Assembly (NCBI GenBank): GCA_029783825.1
Contig: JAREIK010003421.1
Location: 1,066,358 to 1,130,357, forward strand
DNA: 64,000 nucleotides
Origin: Sapria himalayana
Taxonomy: Eukaryota; Streptophyta; Magnoliopsida; Malpighiales; Rafflesiaceae
Direction of reading: 5' to 3'
Positions 51,601 through 60,589 of the stretch are shown in pieces. How positions within the stretch are numbered: position 1 is the first letter of the stretch; each line of letters starts with the position of its first letter. The notes under the pieces are model-generated. The model was not told where the DNA came from. It searched no databases and saw only the letters and a program-made list of their open reading frames with translations. The position numbers were made by a program, and so were the translations under genes.

Positions 51601-54343
51601 TTATAGTTTCAACAAGTGTGTTATAAATTATATTTTTTTTTACAGGAGAAATTCAAGAATGAATTTTTTTTTTTTTGATTTTTTATGCAGATGATATCCT
51701 TATTATGTAAGATAGCAGGTTAAAAATTACGTAACTCAATGAGTACCTTCAATTAGAATTTCTAATACTTGATGGGCTCAGATATTTTTTTGTGATTAAG
51801 ATGACTTACGACAACATATGTGTAACATTGTCACAAAAGAGATATATCTTTGATACTCTTATAGATGTTGGTTATTTGAGATATCTTCTAATGGATACTT
51901 GTATCAAGTTAAATACTAATTTATTATTTGATATTAACTCTTTAGCTAAATGTGTCAGATGGGTCTTGTCTAGATGACACCACTCTTTTTTTGCGTGCCT
52001 AGCATGGCCACCATGCTAGGTTCGACACCTCAAAAAAAGGCAACTCAACACAATCCAGTGGCCTGCTAGGCAAATTGGGTCAAGTCTGCAACTGACCCCA
52101 CACGAGCTGATTCAATGGCATGTGCTGCTAGCTAGCTAGGGCATGGGAATGACATGAAAGGAGCATGTGGCTCATGCCTAGTCTAAGATGGCTTTGTTTT
52201 CATGCTTGGTGGCTAGCTAGCCATGGGCATGGCATGAGCATGCACATGCTACCTTTGGCTACAACCAACCTAGTGGCTAGTTTTAGCTCATGCTTAGCTA
52301 GCCCCACTGTCGGCTTAGGCTTCTGATCTATTAACTATTGTAGCCCGGCTACAACATGCATTACATAAACCAAAACAAATTGAAAATTTAATTAAAAATT
52401 AAATAACTAAAAAGAATTTTATTTTAAATTTTAAATTGTATGATAATATTTAATTTGCTAAAATTCATTATAAATATAAAAACTATGTCTAGTACAATAA
52501 ATATGTAATAAAAAAAGTATACAAAATTTAATTTTCTAAATTATATTTCTGGTGTTGACTATTTAAAATCTTGGATTCTTCGTTAAATTTTTTTATTGAA
52601 ATTTAAAAAATTATTCGTGCATCTTATCAATCATTTAAACATGTAAGTATTTTTAATATATTCGAGAAAAGATTTGTCTTACTATTTATAATTATATTCA
52701 CACTTTCACAATAATTAAAAATAGAAACTATGATGCTACTACAAATATTGAAAGACCTGGTAGATAATGTCATTTTATATAGTATGAGATAGTTTTTTTT
52801 AATTAGTACTATTATCATTAGGGCCTATAAGTGTCAAACATTCTGGATGGCTCATGCTCGGCCCGAAGCCTGGTATGATTCAGTCGTGCCTAGCACAACA
52901 TGTTATAGTGCCGGGCAGACTCTCGGCATGAATTGTGCCGTGTCGTGCCTAGGGTTATTAGTTCGTATGCTGTGACAGGCATGGCATGAGTTCCTGGTGC
53001 ATGGGCATGGCATGGGGGATGTTGCTCCGAATGATGCCTGACGGGGGGACAACACGGCCATGGTTGACGGGCAAAGGTGGTGCGTTGCCCGAAACTTTAA
53101 TTTTTTTAAAAAGACCTGATCTGAACCCGGATGGATTCTGGGCCATGGGCCATGCCGGGTTTGTCCTCCAAAAAACTATGCCGTGCCTGGCACGGTATGC
53201 TAGTCTGGTTGAGCCTACATGTGTCAAATGGGCTGGGCTGGTAGAGCACGGCCCGAATCTCGGCACAGCACGTTATAGTGTCGTGCCGGGCAGACCCCCA
53301 GCACGAACCATACCGTGATATGTTGTGCCGTGCCAAGGGTTTTTGGCCCGTGTGCCATGTCAGGCATGGCACGACATCTTGACCCGAATGATGCCCGATG
53401 GCAGTGGTTGCACGTTGCTCAAAATCTTAATTTTTTAAAAAAATACCCAACCCAATTCGAAGTGCTATGACCGAACTGACATGAACCGGTCTGAACTCGG
53501 GCGAATTCCAGGCCATGGGTCGTGCCAAGCCGGCCTTCCAAAATATTGTGCCAGGTATGGCACACCAACTCGGTTGTGCTCGAAAAAAATAGTCTATCCT
53601 AACCATGCTTGTTTGACACCTCTATTAGGGCATGAGGTTATTATTAGCTAATTAAATACAAAATTCATCATTTTCAAATATAATCTCAGTCATAGTATAT
53701 GGAGATGAACTAATACTATTATATATATATATTTGTAATATTTATATATGTTATGTATTTATTCATAATTAGGAAAAGATTTGATTGATCATTATGATAA
53801 TGTATTAATTAATTAATTAATTTTATCATTTAGTTGTGATGGTTTATTCAATTGCATATGAATTTTAAAATGATTTTTATCACTTTTATCTTACTGATAA
53901 AATTCATACAAATAGTTAAATAATAAATTGATGGAATAATAAACTAGTATTTTAAATATATATTTTTTATTTCTATAGTTATTTCATAATTGTATATATG
54001 TTCATTATATTTGTTTAAATGTAATATTAATATTATGCATACATTTAAATATAATATATATGTATTAATATTTACAGACAAACATAAATTTCTCATATAA
54101 TAAAATTTTTTATTAATTTTACAAATATAAATTATGCCTCATAATTGTACTTATTTATTAGTACTTCATCAGTTTGATTATTCACAAAATTATAGGTGAA
54201 AAATAAGTTGTCAGGTTGAGTGCTGACAATGTCTGGTTTTGAGTGGCCCGTCATTGCTATCATGTCATGCTAGGCTTGACATGTTTTAACAACTGTGTTG
54301 TGCTGATGGGTATGATTCATGCCTAGACCGGCATGTTTTAATT

Positions 54344-54383
<40 letters not shown>

Positions 54384-54655
54384 AAAATAGATATTATGAA
54401 TTTAAAAAATGTAAAATGATATTAAAATAAATTAATTTAAAATTGAAATGTAAATTAAAAAATGTTAAAAATTTCACACAATAATATAAATGATGAACCT
54501 ATACTATGACACTTGCAAAATAAAATATCAATATAATCTTTCAAAATGAAATTAAAACATAAAAAATATGGTAAATGATGAAGCAGTACATTAATAATAA
54601 CTAAAATATTATTCGTTTTCAATCTAACTCATTTTGATCATTTTAGCTTTGAATT

Positions 54656-54701
<46 letters not shown>

Positions 54702-57599
54702 TCATGTATATTTTGTTGCAGTGCTTGGATATGATCCTGAAGATTTATTTATGTATATTTTTTATTCTTTTAGCATTATAATGTTTTAATAATATTTAGC
54801 TGTAATTTTATTTTTATATTTTCAATAAAATTTATAGTTATTGAAAAAATATGCTTTGATATTGTACTAAATATAAGAGGTCAATAAATTAAGTATTATT
54901 TTTGATTGTACAAAAAATATGGATTTATAAAATTTTGATAAAATCAATATTTTTAAGTTTTTCATATTACTATGAGATAAGATTGTGTAGTAATTAATAT
55001 ATAAATATCACAATAGTTCACACTTATTTGATGGATCACCTTATCATTTACTCTTAATTAACTAAATCAAAAAGTTATTTTGTTTGAATATGATATCAAT
55101 CTTTGTATTTAGTCTCTTAAAATTTAACATATATTTATAATATTTAAATAAATTTTTTAATTATTTATAAATGTTATATTCTTCTTATGATTAGTTAATA
55201 TAACTAAAAGTGTATTTTATTATATTTTCTTTTCTTTTGACTTAAATCCTATGATTTATACATGCAATTAAGAAATAACAAGATGAAATGGTAAAATAGT
55301 ATTTAAAATAATTTTTTTATCTCATTATAGTCATGTCACAAAAATATGTGTTTTTTCTGTATTAGTTAAATATTATATTCATGTTGTATGTCCACCTAGG
55401 TTCAATGTAGAATGTGAGAGCGTATTTAGTTAACATAAGTTTGTCATATTATAAAAAAATTTAATAAATAAAAAAAAATCTATATTAAAATCTAAATTAT
55501 TAGATATTATTTTATTAATTTTACTATGAATGAAGCTATTTATTATGCATTGATAATAAACACATGGATCAAATATTAAGTATATTAAATTCTAATAATA
55601 TCAAATATTCAGTAGGAATTTTTTTCTTTTTTGATTTATTGACTTGTGTGAATTCTAAAATTATTTTAGCTTGTTAGATATTTTAATATATTTTATAAAA
55701 TACATTTTTAATTTATTTGTGTAATTAGGTTAATTATGTGATACATATATATCTAAATATAAATTTTTAGCCAGGGGATTTTCTAATTGTTCTTATAAAT
55801 ATAATCGCAACTACATTATTTTTGTGAAGAGTTATCATATATTATACTATAAATTCTATAATACATTTTGTATTTTATAAATATTTTCAAAAGGCTCATA
55901 TATGACATGGTTATTATAAGGATAGATGATTTTATAAAATTTTAATATTTTTTTACTTAGTTTTTATTCAGAATAAACAAAGTAGGCGGTGACGTATATG
56001 AAAGGAATATCATAATGACTTATTCATTTATTAAATATCATCGATATCATTTCAATATGATTTCTAAGTTCATTAATTAATAATTATTTTTTAAATTTAT
56101 AATTTTTTATTATGAGTTTTACATATTTATCTAGTGATCATATGTTAAGCTGGTTGGATGTATTTATATATAAAATGAATTAGTCTTGAATTTTTTTTTT
56201 TCAAATTGAAGCAAATATGCATACCAACAATTTGGTTATAAAATTAATCTAAATTCAATAATCCTATTACTAAGTTTTTTTATGATCTAGAATCATATTT
56301 TTAGAGTATTATTCGGCATATCTCATAATGTATCAAATTTCATCATTATTTTTTGTAGCCACAAGTTTTTTTACAATACTTTATGTTAAATTTTATTATA
56401 TTTTTTTAAATTTTGTATTTTTAATTATGTTAAAAAATTTTAAACTTTAAATGGTTACTATCCATGGAGTTCAACCAGGTTGACTTGTCTCATGAATTTG
56501 AATCTTTACTTTTATAAAACTTCACAATCACACATCATCTCATTTCTTCCTAGCTTTTGAGATCCTGAGAGGCACGTCCTGTCACGGGCAACCCAGAATA
56601 AAGATAATTTTATGATTTTCAACAGTTCACCTGTCGTGTATCTCATGCTTCTATAATTTTGCTCAGTTAGTGCATATTTGTTTTTGGTGCGCAGCGGTGA
56701 TGTTTGTGTTCCATTGCATGTGTAGGTACCCAACACTTTTTAATGAGTTTCCTCATGCCCGTTATGCTAATTTGCCTTGTTTTCAACTAACAGACACTGC
56801 CCGATTACTAGATTCTGAGGAACACACCACGCACCAAAATTACGAGAGGGATAGCGTGGAGAGGCTGAGCAAAGTGCTGATGATGATGAGAAATAGGACA
56901 GTGCCTCTCCAATCGCTGAATCACTTGAAATGGGACCTGGGCCTACCAGATAAGTTTGAGAAAACGCTGGTGCCCAAGTATGGCGACCATTTCCAGATGG
57001 TGAGGGCAGCAAGTGGGGTGGCATGCCTGAGGCTTGTCCAGTGGAGGGAAGAACTTGCAGTCTCGGCGTTAAGCAGGCGTGGCGAAGGAGGAGAAGGAAG
57101 CCTGAGGTTCTCAATGAGATTTCCGAGAGGGTACGGAGAACAGAAAAAGGTGAAAGCTTGGATGGGCGAGTTTCAAAACCTGCCATATTTCTCGCCGTAC
57201 GAGGACGGGAGGCAGCTTGACCCAACCAGCAACCTCATGGAGAAACGGTGCGTCGGGGTGCTACACGAGGTTTTGAGCCTCACCATTCACAAGAAGACCA
57301 AAAGAAACTATCTGAGGAGCCTGAGAGAGGAATTGCTTCTTCCCCACAAGTTCACCAGGCTATTTACCAGGTACCCAGGAATCTTCTACCTATCTTTGAA
57401 GTGCAAGACAACCACCATAGCTCTTCGTGAAGGTTACCTCCAAGGCAAGCTCGTGAATCCCCACCCTCTTGCCCTTCAGAGAAACAAATTCCACCACATA
57501 ATGAGGACTGGCGTTCTCTACCAGGAAAAAGGGGAGAACTGGCATTCCTTTTCCAAAAATTTGCAATCAAATTGGAAAGGCCAAGATTCAGATGATTGA
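36661..57599 (+). CDS. PORR-domain organelle RNA-binding protein; two exons with a 19.8-kb intron
   Basis: Exon 1 is 36,661-36,935 and exon 2 is 56,726-57,599 (stop TGA). Exon 1 ends CGCAG|GTATGG and exon 2 follows TGTGTAG. The split codon AG|G gives arginine 92, and the joined frame reads 'RFLRRYPTLFNEF', the expected family sequence across the junction. The product is 382 residues, close to other single-domain PORR proteins. The PORR domain covers roughly residues 26-350: 'WVKNRGMDHI' (34-43), 'FLRRYPTLF' (89-97), 'LPDKFEKTLVPKYGDHF' and 'FSPYEDGRQLD' in the middle, and 'LPHKFTRLFTRYPGIFYLSL' near the end. The first 25 residues have two arginines and little acid and may be an organelle-targeting peptide. 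Known relatives (WTF1 in chloroplasts, WTF9 in mitochondria, RPD1) bind group II intron RNA or affect organelle RNA processing. I see no frameshift or stop in either exon, so the gene looks functional. It converges on the phosphatase gene 107 bp downstream. Confidence 0.9.
36936..37205 (+). other. Original 5' part of the PORR intron
   Basis: This stretch has more balanced base composition and words such as 'gccggcatggctgtaac' that are unlike the flanking relics. It is best read as ancestral intron; the donor GT is at 36,936-36,937. Transposon-like sequence starts at about 37,205. Confidence 0.5.
37206..39325 (-). pseudogene. Copia relic C inside the PORR intron
   Basis: On the minus strand, 38,560-38,440 reads 'LDVNTLLHDDLDENVHIEQL' and then 'EFQVEQSYIKSMVYGLK', a decayed form of the Copia block 'MDVKTAFLhGdLEEeiyMeQPeGF...kSLYGLK'. 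37,700-37,400 reads like the end of RNase H (positions of 'RTKHI' and 'ADMLTK' recognisable only loosely). The element is opposite in direction to the gene. LTRs not identified. Confidence 0.6.
38071..38097. repeat. (TA)n microsatellite
   Basis: About 13 TA units in Copia relic C. Confidence 0.95.
39326..42550 (+). pseudogene. Copia relic D inside the PORR intron (pre-integrase to polypurine tract)
   Basis: Plus-strand domains appear in order. A gag-pre-integrase-like frame is at 39,337-39,600. Integrase at 39,735-39,780 resembles 'FIDDCTxxxW'. Reverse transcriptase near 41,220-41,310 reads like 'QTYGIDYKDIFSYAMKMKTM', and near 41,610 'YVNDIFII' (YVDD with D to N). RNase H is at about 42,050-42,300. 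The end is 'cttaaaggga' at 42,541-42,550, a typical polypurine tract, directly followed by TGTTGAGATT, a typical LTR start. Many stops and shifts make it inactive. The region 40,339-40,603 holds a foldback repeat. Confidence 0.75.
40339..40603. repeat. Foldback inverted repeat with 105-bp arms
   Basis: The left arm, 40,339-40,443, starts 'tcaagaagattattatgagt' and ends 'gtgataagattg'. The right arm, 40,498-40,603, is its nearly perfect reverse complement, with a 54-bp loop. Arms differ at only a few positions and by one base in length. It lies in the PORR intron, so it would be transcribed with the gene and could fold into a long RNA hairpin. Confidence 0.93.
42551..43315 (+). mobile_element. 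Presumed 3' LTR of Copia relic D (end uncertain)
   Basis: It starts TGTTGAGATTTGG immediately after the polypurine tract. It includes the pyrimidine tract at 42,683-42,885 and a stretch near 43,235-43,310 that resembles 49,990-50,060. The downstream limit is a guess and the 5' LTR was not found, so this could be a hybrid of LTR and unrelated repeat. Confidence 0.5.
42683..42893 (+). repeat. Pyrimidine tract, CT-rich, about 210 bp
   Basis: Almost all T and C, mostly TCTC and TCTCTA repeats. It gives long serine/leucine/phenylalanine frames in all three plus-strand readings, which are not genes. Confidence 0.93.
43354..44110 (+). repeat. Purine-rich tract, GAA/AAG-like, about 750 bp
   Basis: The plus strand is almost free of C, with endless AAGAAGAA, GAAAAAG and TAATAA units. 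The minus strand gives Phe/Ser/Leu-rich open frames up to 255 residues that are pure low complexity. Lying in an intron downstream of a pyrimidine tract, it could form triplex DNA or pair with that tract in RNA. Confidence 0.93.
44150..45646 (-). pseudogene. Copia relic E inside the PORR intron (reverse transcriptase part)
   Basis: The minus-strand reading near 44,765-44,720 contains 'LGVYVDNTLIIED', the Copia YVDD motif with D to N. Near 44,900 'ILYGLK' matches the SLYGLK block. The sequence continues into the triplicated linker at 46,031-48,150, which is in the same orientation, so the two are probably one element. Confidence 0.6.
45655..46030. mobile_element. G+C-rich hAT MITE (376 bp)
   Basis: The left end is TAGATGTGTCAAATGGGC; the right end, inverted, is TACATTAGTCAAATAGGC. 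The target duplication is CTCATAAC (45,647-45,654) against CTCATATC (46,031-46,038), 7 of 8 matching. It inserted into the first unit of the triplicated Copia segment. Confidence 0.82.
46031..48150 (-). repeat. Copia linker segment in three tandem copies of about 0.7 kb
   Basis: The motif 'agtcataata' recurs at 46,040, 46,708 and 47,399 (spacing 668 and 691 bp). It is followed each time by 'aggtatatgagtagagtc'-like sequence and later by 'gatatgttcttttgggttga'-like sequence. On the minus strand, 46,240-46,030 reads 'DATFFKDKSYFTDSIQENIS' and 'HYQVIISRKGLIADSTNISI', the segment between integrase and reverse transcriptase of a Copia polyprotein. The other two copies give the same protein with more stops. 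Confidence 0.85.
48273..48791. mobile_element. hAT MITE (519 bp), old copy
   Basis: The left end is TAGATGTGTCCATTAGACC; the right end, inverted, is TAGAGGGGCCCAACAAGC. The flanks TATTTAAG (48,265-48,272) and TGTTAAAG (48,792-48,799) match at 6 of 8 positions. Subterminal GGCC and CATGGC words match the other members. Confidence 0.65.
48800..50257. other. Intron stretch without recognised feature
   Basis: It includes open frames near 49,338-49,526 and, on both strands, 49,603-49,916, with no recognisable motif. The latter patch has higher G+C and reads as a repeat. About 49,990-50,060 resembles 43,235-43,310 and may be an LTR remnant. Confidence 0.45.
50267..51164. mobile_element. Mutator-like MITE, copy 2 (898 bp)
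   Basis: The left end has AAGTGACACGGACACGG; the right end, inverted, has AAGGAAGCACGGACACGG. It is flanked by the perfect 9-bp repeat GGTTGCAGA at 50,258-50,266 and 51,165-51,173; 9-bp duplications are typical of Mutator-like elements. The layout is as in copy 1: GATACGG-rich end, TTTTATAAAATAA array, C-rich 30-bp repeats, GTCCGATAC-rich end. The long G+C open frames inside it are repeat-derived and not genes. Confidence 0.9.
50690..50935 (+). repeat. 30-bp tandem repeat inside Mutator-like MITE copy 2, about eight units
   Basis: Units of the form 'cccctcaattcgtgcccgcc' plus 'ccatgccttt' repeat every 30 bp or nearly so. Because 30 is a multiple of three, all frames stay open and give Pro/Cys/Ser repeats, an artefact of the repeat. 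Confidence 0.92.
51220..51945 (+). pseudogene. Copia relic F inside the PORR intron (reverse transcriptase)
   Basis: The plus-strand reading contains 'KSLYGLK' near 51,530. Near 51,680 'FFYADDILIM' (YADD in place of YVDD) is followed by 'NEYLQLEFLILDGLRYFFVI', 'MTYDNICVTLSQKRYIFDTL' and 'DVGYL'. This is the C-terminal reverse-transcriptase order of Copia elements. Frameshifts and stops are present. It is cut at about 51,946 by G+C-rich hAT-like sequence. Confidence 0.75.
51946..52350. mobile_element. Probable hAT MITE relic
   Basis: It starts 'taaatgtgtcagatgggtc', similar to the hAT ends nearby, and continues with CTAGCTAGC and GGCATG-rich sequence. The right end and target duplication were not found. 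Confidence 0.4.
52351..52825. other. A+T-rich intron stretch
   Basis: No feature recognised in about 475 bp. Confidence 0.5.
52826..53624. mobile_element. hAT MITE present as a head-to-tail dimer (799 bp)
   Basis: The left end is TATAAGTGTCAAACATT; the right end, inverted, is TAGAGGTGTCAAACAAG. The flanks TTAGGGCC (52,818-52,825) and TTAGGGCA (53,625-53,632) match at 7 of 8. A second internal left end, 'acatgtgtcaaatgggctgg', begins at about 53,216, and both halves carry the same internal order (GGCACGG words, 'gatgcc', A+T patch, 'ccatgggcc'). Confidence 0.8.
53625..54204. other. A+T-rich intron stretch
   Basis: No feature recognised. Contains short ATTA and TATA runs only. Confidence 0.5.
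54345..54378. repeat. (TA)n microsatellite
   Basis: About 17 TA units in hAT copy 2. Confidence 0.95.
54658..54699. repeat. (TA)n microsatellite
   Basis: About 20 TA units in hAT copy 2. Confidence 0.95.
56121..56725 (+). other. 3' part of the PORR intron, ancestral at least from about 56,480
   Basis: From about 56,480 the base composition becomes balanced and no transposon pattern is seen up to the acceptor AG at 56,724-56,725. The last bases, with 'gttccattgcatgtgtag', form a modest pyrimidine stretch and acceptor. Confidence 0.5.
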
Positions 57600-57705
57600 T
57601 TTCACGCAGTTCTGATGTTCTTCCTCCTTTTTGTTAGTTGACTTTAAGAAATTAGTATTATTAATGGCAACAATCAAGTATGGAGGGAATAAGATGGCAT
57701 CATGT
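57600..57705. other. Shared 3' spacer of two convergent genes
   Basis: Only 106 bp separate the PORR stop codon from the end of the phosphatase coding region on the other strand. Normal plant 3' untranslated regions would overlap here. No clear poly(A) signal was chosen. Confidence 0.6.
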
Positions 57706-58393
57706 TCACAGCCCAAGATGGGAGAATAGGGTCGGGGCAAGATGAACAACAGACCATGCCAGACCTGCATAATGAACAAAAATCACACCAGGATAAACTG
57801 GTGAACACTTGTTCGGCCTTGCTCTTGCAGGGAAGAGGCTGTTGCCCAATGCCTTGCAGCACACCTTGAAAACAAGTATGGTTGGTATTCCCACAAATAC
57901 TCTGCCAACAAACACCCCCAGTGGAAATTGAGTAAATATGCGTGGAGCAGCTTCGAGGTGAAATTGATTGTATGTCTGACGGACTCCAACCACCTGAACT
58001 ACCAAAAATTCTGTGTTATTTAAACACATCACACACACTATTATTGATAATTATCTTCCTTCAATAATAGCAGATCTCAAGTTTGAAACTAATCATACAC
58101 AATTTTTCTAATTTTAAGTATAATAATCAAGTTATTATATATATATATATTGTGTATGACTTTGATTTTTTAGTCTAGAAATTAAACATGAGTCTTGTGT
58201 ATTGGGCATGCCTTTGATGTGTGTGTGTAAAATAAACTATTTAAAAGATAATATGATGGGAGCAAGAGGAAGCTTACAATTCCAAGAGCAACTCCATTGA
58301 AGGCGACGTGGTACTCAAAGCTTGGTGTTGGAGACTCGGGAGTGGGATATGCAAAAAACAATAAGAAGCTGAGGGCAGCCCAAAAGGTGATAA
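57706..58393 (-). CDS. Long-chain-base (sphingoid) phosphate phosphatase-like, last two exons
   Basis: Exon at 58,393-58,278 (116 nt; acceptor CTGCAG, donor GTAAGC) reads 'ITFWAALSFLLFFAYPTPES' and then 'PTPSFEYHVAFNGVALGI'. The final exon at 57,993-57,706 (288 nt including stop) follows a 284-bp intron in matching phase. It reads 'VVGVRQTYNQFHLEAAPRIF', 'LGVFVGRVFVGIPTILVFKV' and finally 'HYAGLAWSVVHLAPTLFSHL'. This resembles, from memory, the C-terminal membrane part of plant PAP2-type lipid phosphate phosphatases of the LPP-delta/LCB-1-phosphate phosphatase kind, which dephosphorylate sphingoid base phosphates in the endoplasmic reticulum. The catalytic PAP2 motifs lie in earlier exons, not found within the window. 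The stretch between 'CCKALG' and 'HYAGLAWS' seems shorter than I recall for the family, so a partial or damaged copy is possible. Confidence 0.7.
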
Positions 58394-60589
58394 CTGCAGA
58401 GGAAACCACCACAACACATTAACATTATTTTTTTCTTCCCTTTGGTTTGCTATAGAACTAGAAATAGAAAGAAAAAGCTTAGAGAAAAGAAGATGATTTT
58501 CATTCAAATAGATTTTTTCTTGGTAAGATAAGGCAACCCTCTCAACTCATCACTTAGAAATTGTCATGTGGTACATAGTGTGTAGTTACAAAAAGTAATA
58601 TTTAAATCTATATTTTTTTCTTTTTCTTCCTCTATATTTCTCAACAATTAATTTAAGAGGCAAATAGCTATACTAGTGATAATGAATTAATGACATTATA
58701 AATAACAAATGGTAAAACATGTAGTTTCATTGAATAAAAACTTAGCTATATTTCTCTTTTCTCATGTTTATATATTTTCTTCTATATAGTACACTTTTTG
58801 TAAGTTATATTACCAAAAAATATTAGCTATAATCTAATTTTAACCTCATCTAATAATATTATAAATGAGATAAAACCAAGTTTCAAAAGGCTTTTTATTT
58901 TTTGAAAATTAATGAGTGCTAGTTATAATTTTTCTTGCCAACTTAAAGAAATCTCTCAATATATTTAATTAATTTTAATTTATTACTTGTATATTCTCGA
59001 TTTAGATAAAATATAGGGGTACTAAAACAAAAATATTTATGTTTTATTTAGCTTTTGGTACATTAGAATTATAAATATTTGAGTTTTTATATACTCAAAT
59101 ATTTTTATTTTCATACATTTAATCGTGCCACAATAGCATGCTACATATATTATATCAATACATATCTATATATAAAATAATATATTATATTTATGTCATA
59201 CACAATACACATGACTCTCATTTATCATGAAATCTATGATATTATTATTTCGATAGCCTTATATCAAAACTCAGAAATATTGCATCTGACAAGTTTTAAA
59301 CCTAAGACCTACATGTCACAGGACTTGATATTTCTACCAAGCTTCTGCGTTGCACTTAGACAGCTCATCTCTCAGATGTTAAATTATTTATTTGCTTGCC
59401 TTGCAAGACATGCATACTTGGTTTCTATGAACAATTAGAAGCAAGAAAACATAAAAGAACACTAAAAAAATTAACTTAGAAAAAAAATATGATAACTTAA
59501 TAGTTTAGAAATGAGACAATCTCTTCTTTTATGAATCTCTTCTTTTACAACTTAATAGTAGACATTTTATAATCCTTTAAAGCCTTGAAAGGTTGTAGAC
59601 AATATAATTATCTAAAATTTTTAACACTTTACTTAGGAATAAAATTTTCTATATTTCTAAAAGCTTCCTAGACTCTTCACATGCAGTAGTGTGACATACC
59701 ACTCTTAGATAAAAGTATTTTTTATGAAACCAAAAAATAACTTATATATATATAATGTATATATACCATATATATTATGGTTACACAAGTAATATATATA
59801 ATATATATTATACATATTGGATATATGATATAATTTTTTCAATTAACTAAATATTTTCTTTTGCTTTATTAAATCAAATACTTCACAAGATTCTTTATCT
59901 TGGAGAATAACTATTCTTCTTACCATCATAAAACTTATGTTTATCTATCTTATTTTTCTTCTTTAGAAAAAAAAGATGATTGTGTACATCAACTATTTCG
60001 TTAATAGTTATTCTTGTATCAAAGAGAATATTGATAACATGCAATATCAACTAACAATACTATAATTAGTAAACCATGTTTTTACTGTAATGTAACTATT
60101 ACATTGTTAGCTTCAAGAGATTTCTACTCAAAATATCACTTTCATACCAAAAAACAAACAATAAGCAATTTTTTTTTATTACAAAAATTACTTTATATGA
60201 AAATATTTGCTTTTCTCCAAAAATATCAGTATCCTCTAACTTTACAAAAATTATCTTTGCCATGATACAAAAATTTATCATAAATCATTATCATTGGTAG
60301 TACAATTATTTATGATGAAGTAAATTTTTAAAAAGCAACTTATCTATTCCTAATATTTATGTCAAAAGACTAGATGGATACATTTTAAATTTTAAGAATA
60401 ATTTAAATTTTAAGAATAATGTCTAATAATAATTTTAAGAAATTTATCACTAAAACTATATATGATAAAATAATGTCTAATAATTTAAATTTAATTTTAA
60501 GAACATTTATTAAATGTCATTATATCTCATATTTTTTAATATTCTATGATTGACCATTAGAGATTTAATTTTAAATAATTGATTTGCAA
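58394..60589. other. A+T-rich region upstream of the phosphatase exons
   Basis: Probably intron of the phosphatase gene or intergenic. Short open frames (59,193-59,438 and 60,099-60,281) have no motif. An A+T palindromic cluster lies at about 59,740-59,830. No PAP2 catalytic motif was found on the minus strand. Confidence 0.5.

Larger units (their letters stand above)
54205..56120 (-). pseudogene. Decayed hAT element, copy 2, inside the PORR intron
   Basis: Parts align by eye with the hAT element at 20,666-23,400 in the same order. The subterminal 'gagtggcccgtc' and 'ctaggcttgaca' patch is near 54,240. 'gataagattgtgtagtaatt' at 54,974 matches 'gataggattgtgtaataatc' at 21,641. 'gcaattaagaaataacaaga' lies near 55,264. 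'aagttcattaattaataatt' at 56,067 matches about 22,750. It is more A+T-rich and carries more stops than copy 1. Exact ends not found. Confidence 0.6.

Noticed and set aside
52958..53372. Frames of 88-110 residues rich in Met, His and Arg
   Set aside because: They fall within the dimeric hAT MITE and exist in three overlapping readings.
56767..57570. Minus-strand frames of 152 and 68 residues opposite PORR exon 2
   Set aside because: They are antisense shadows of a well-conserved exon and show no family resemblance.
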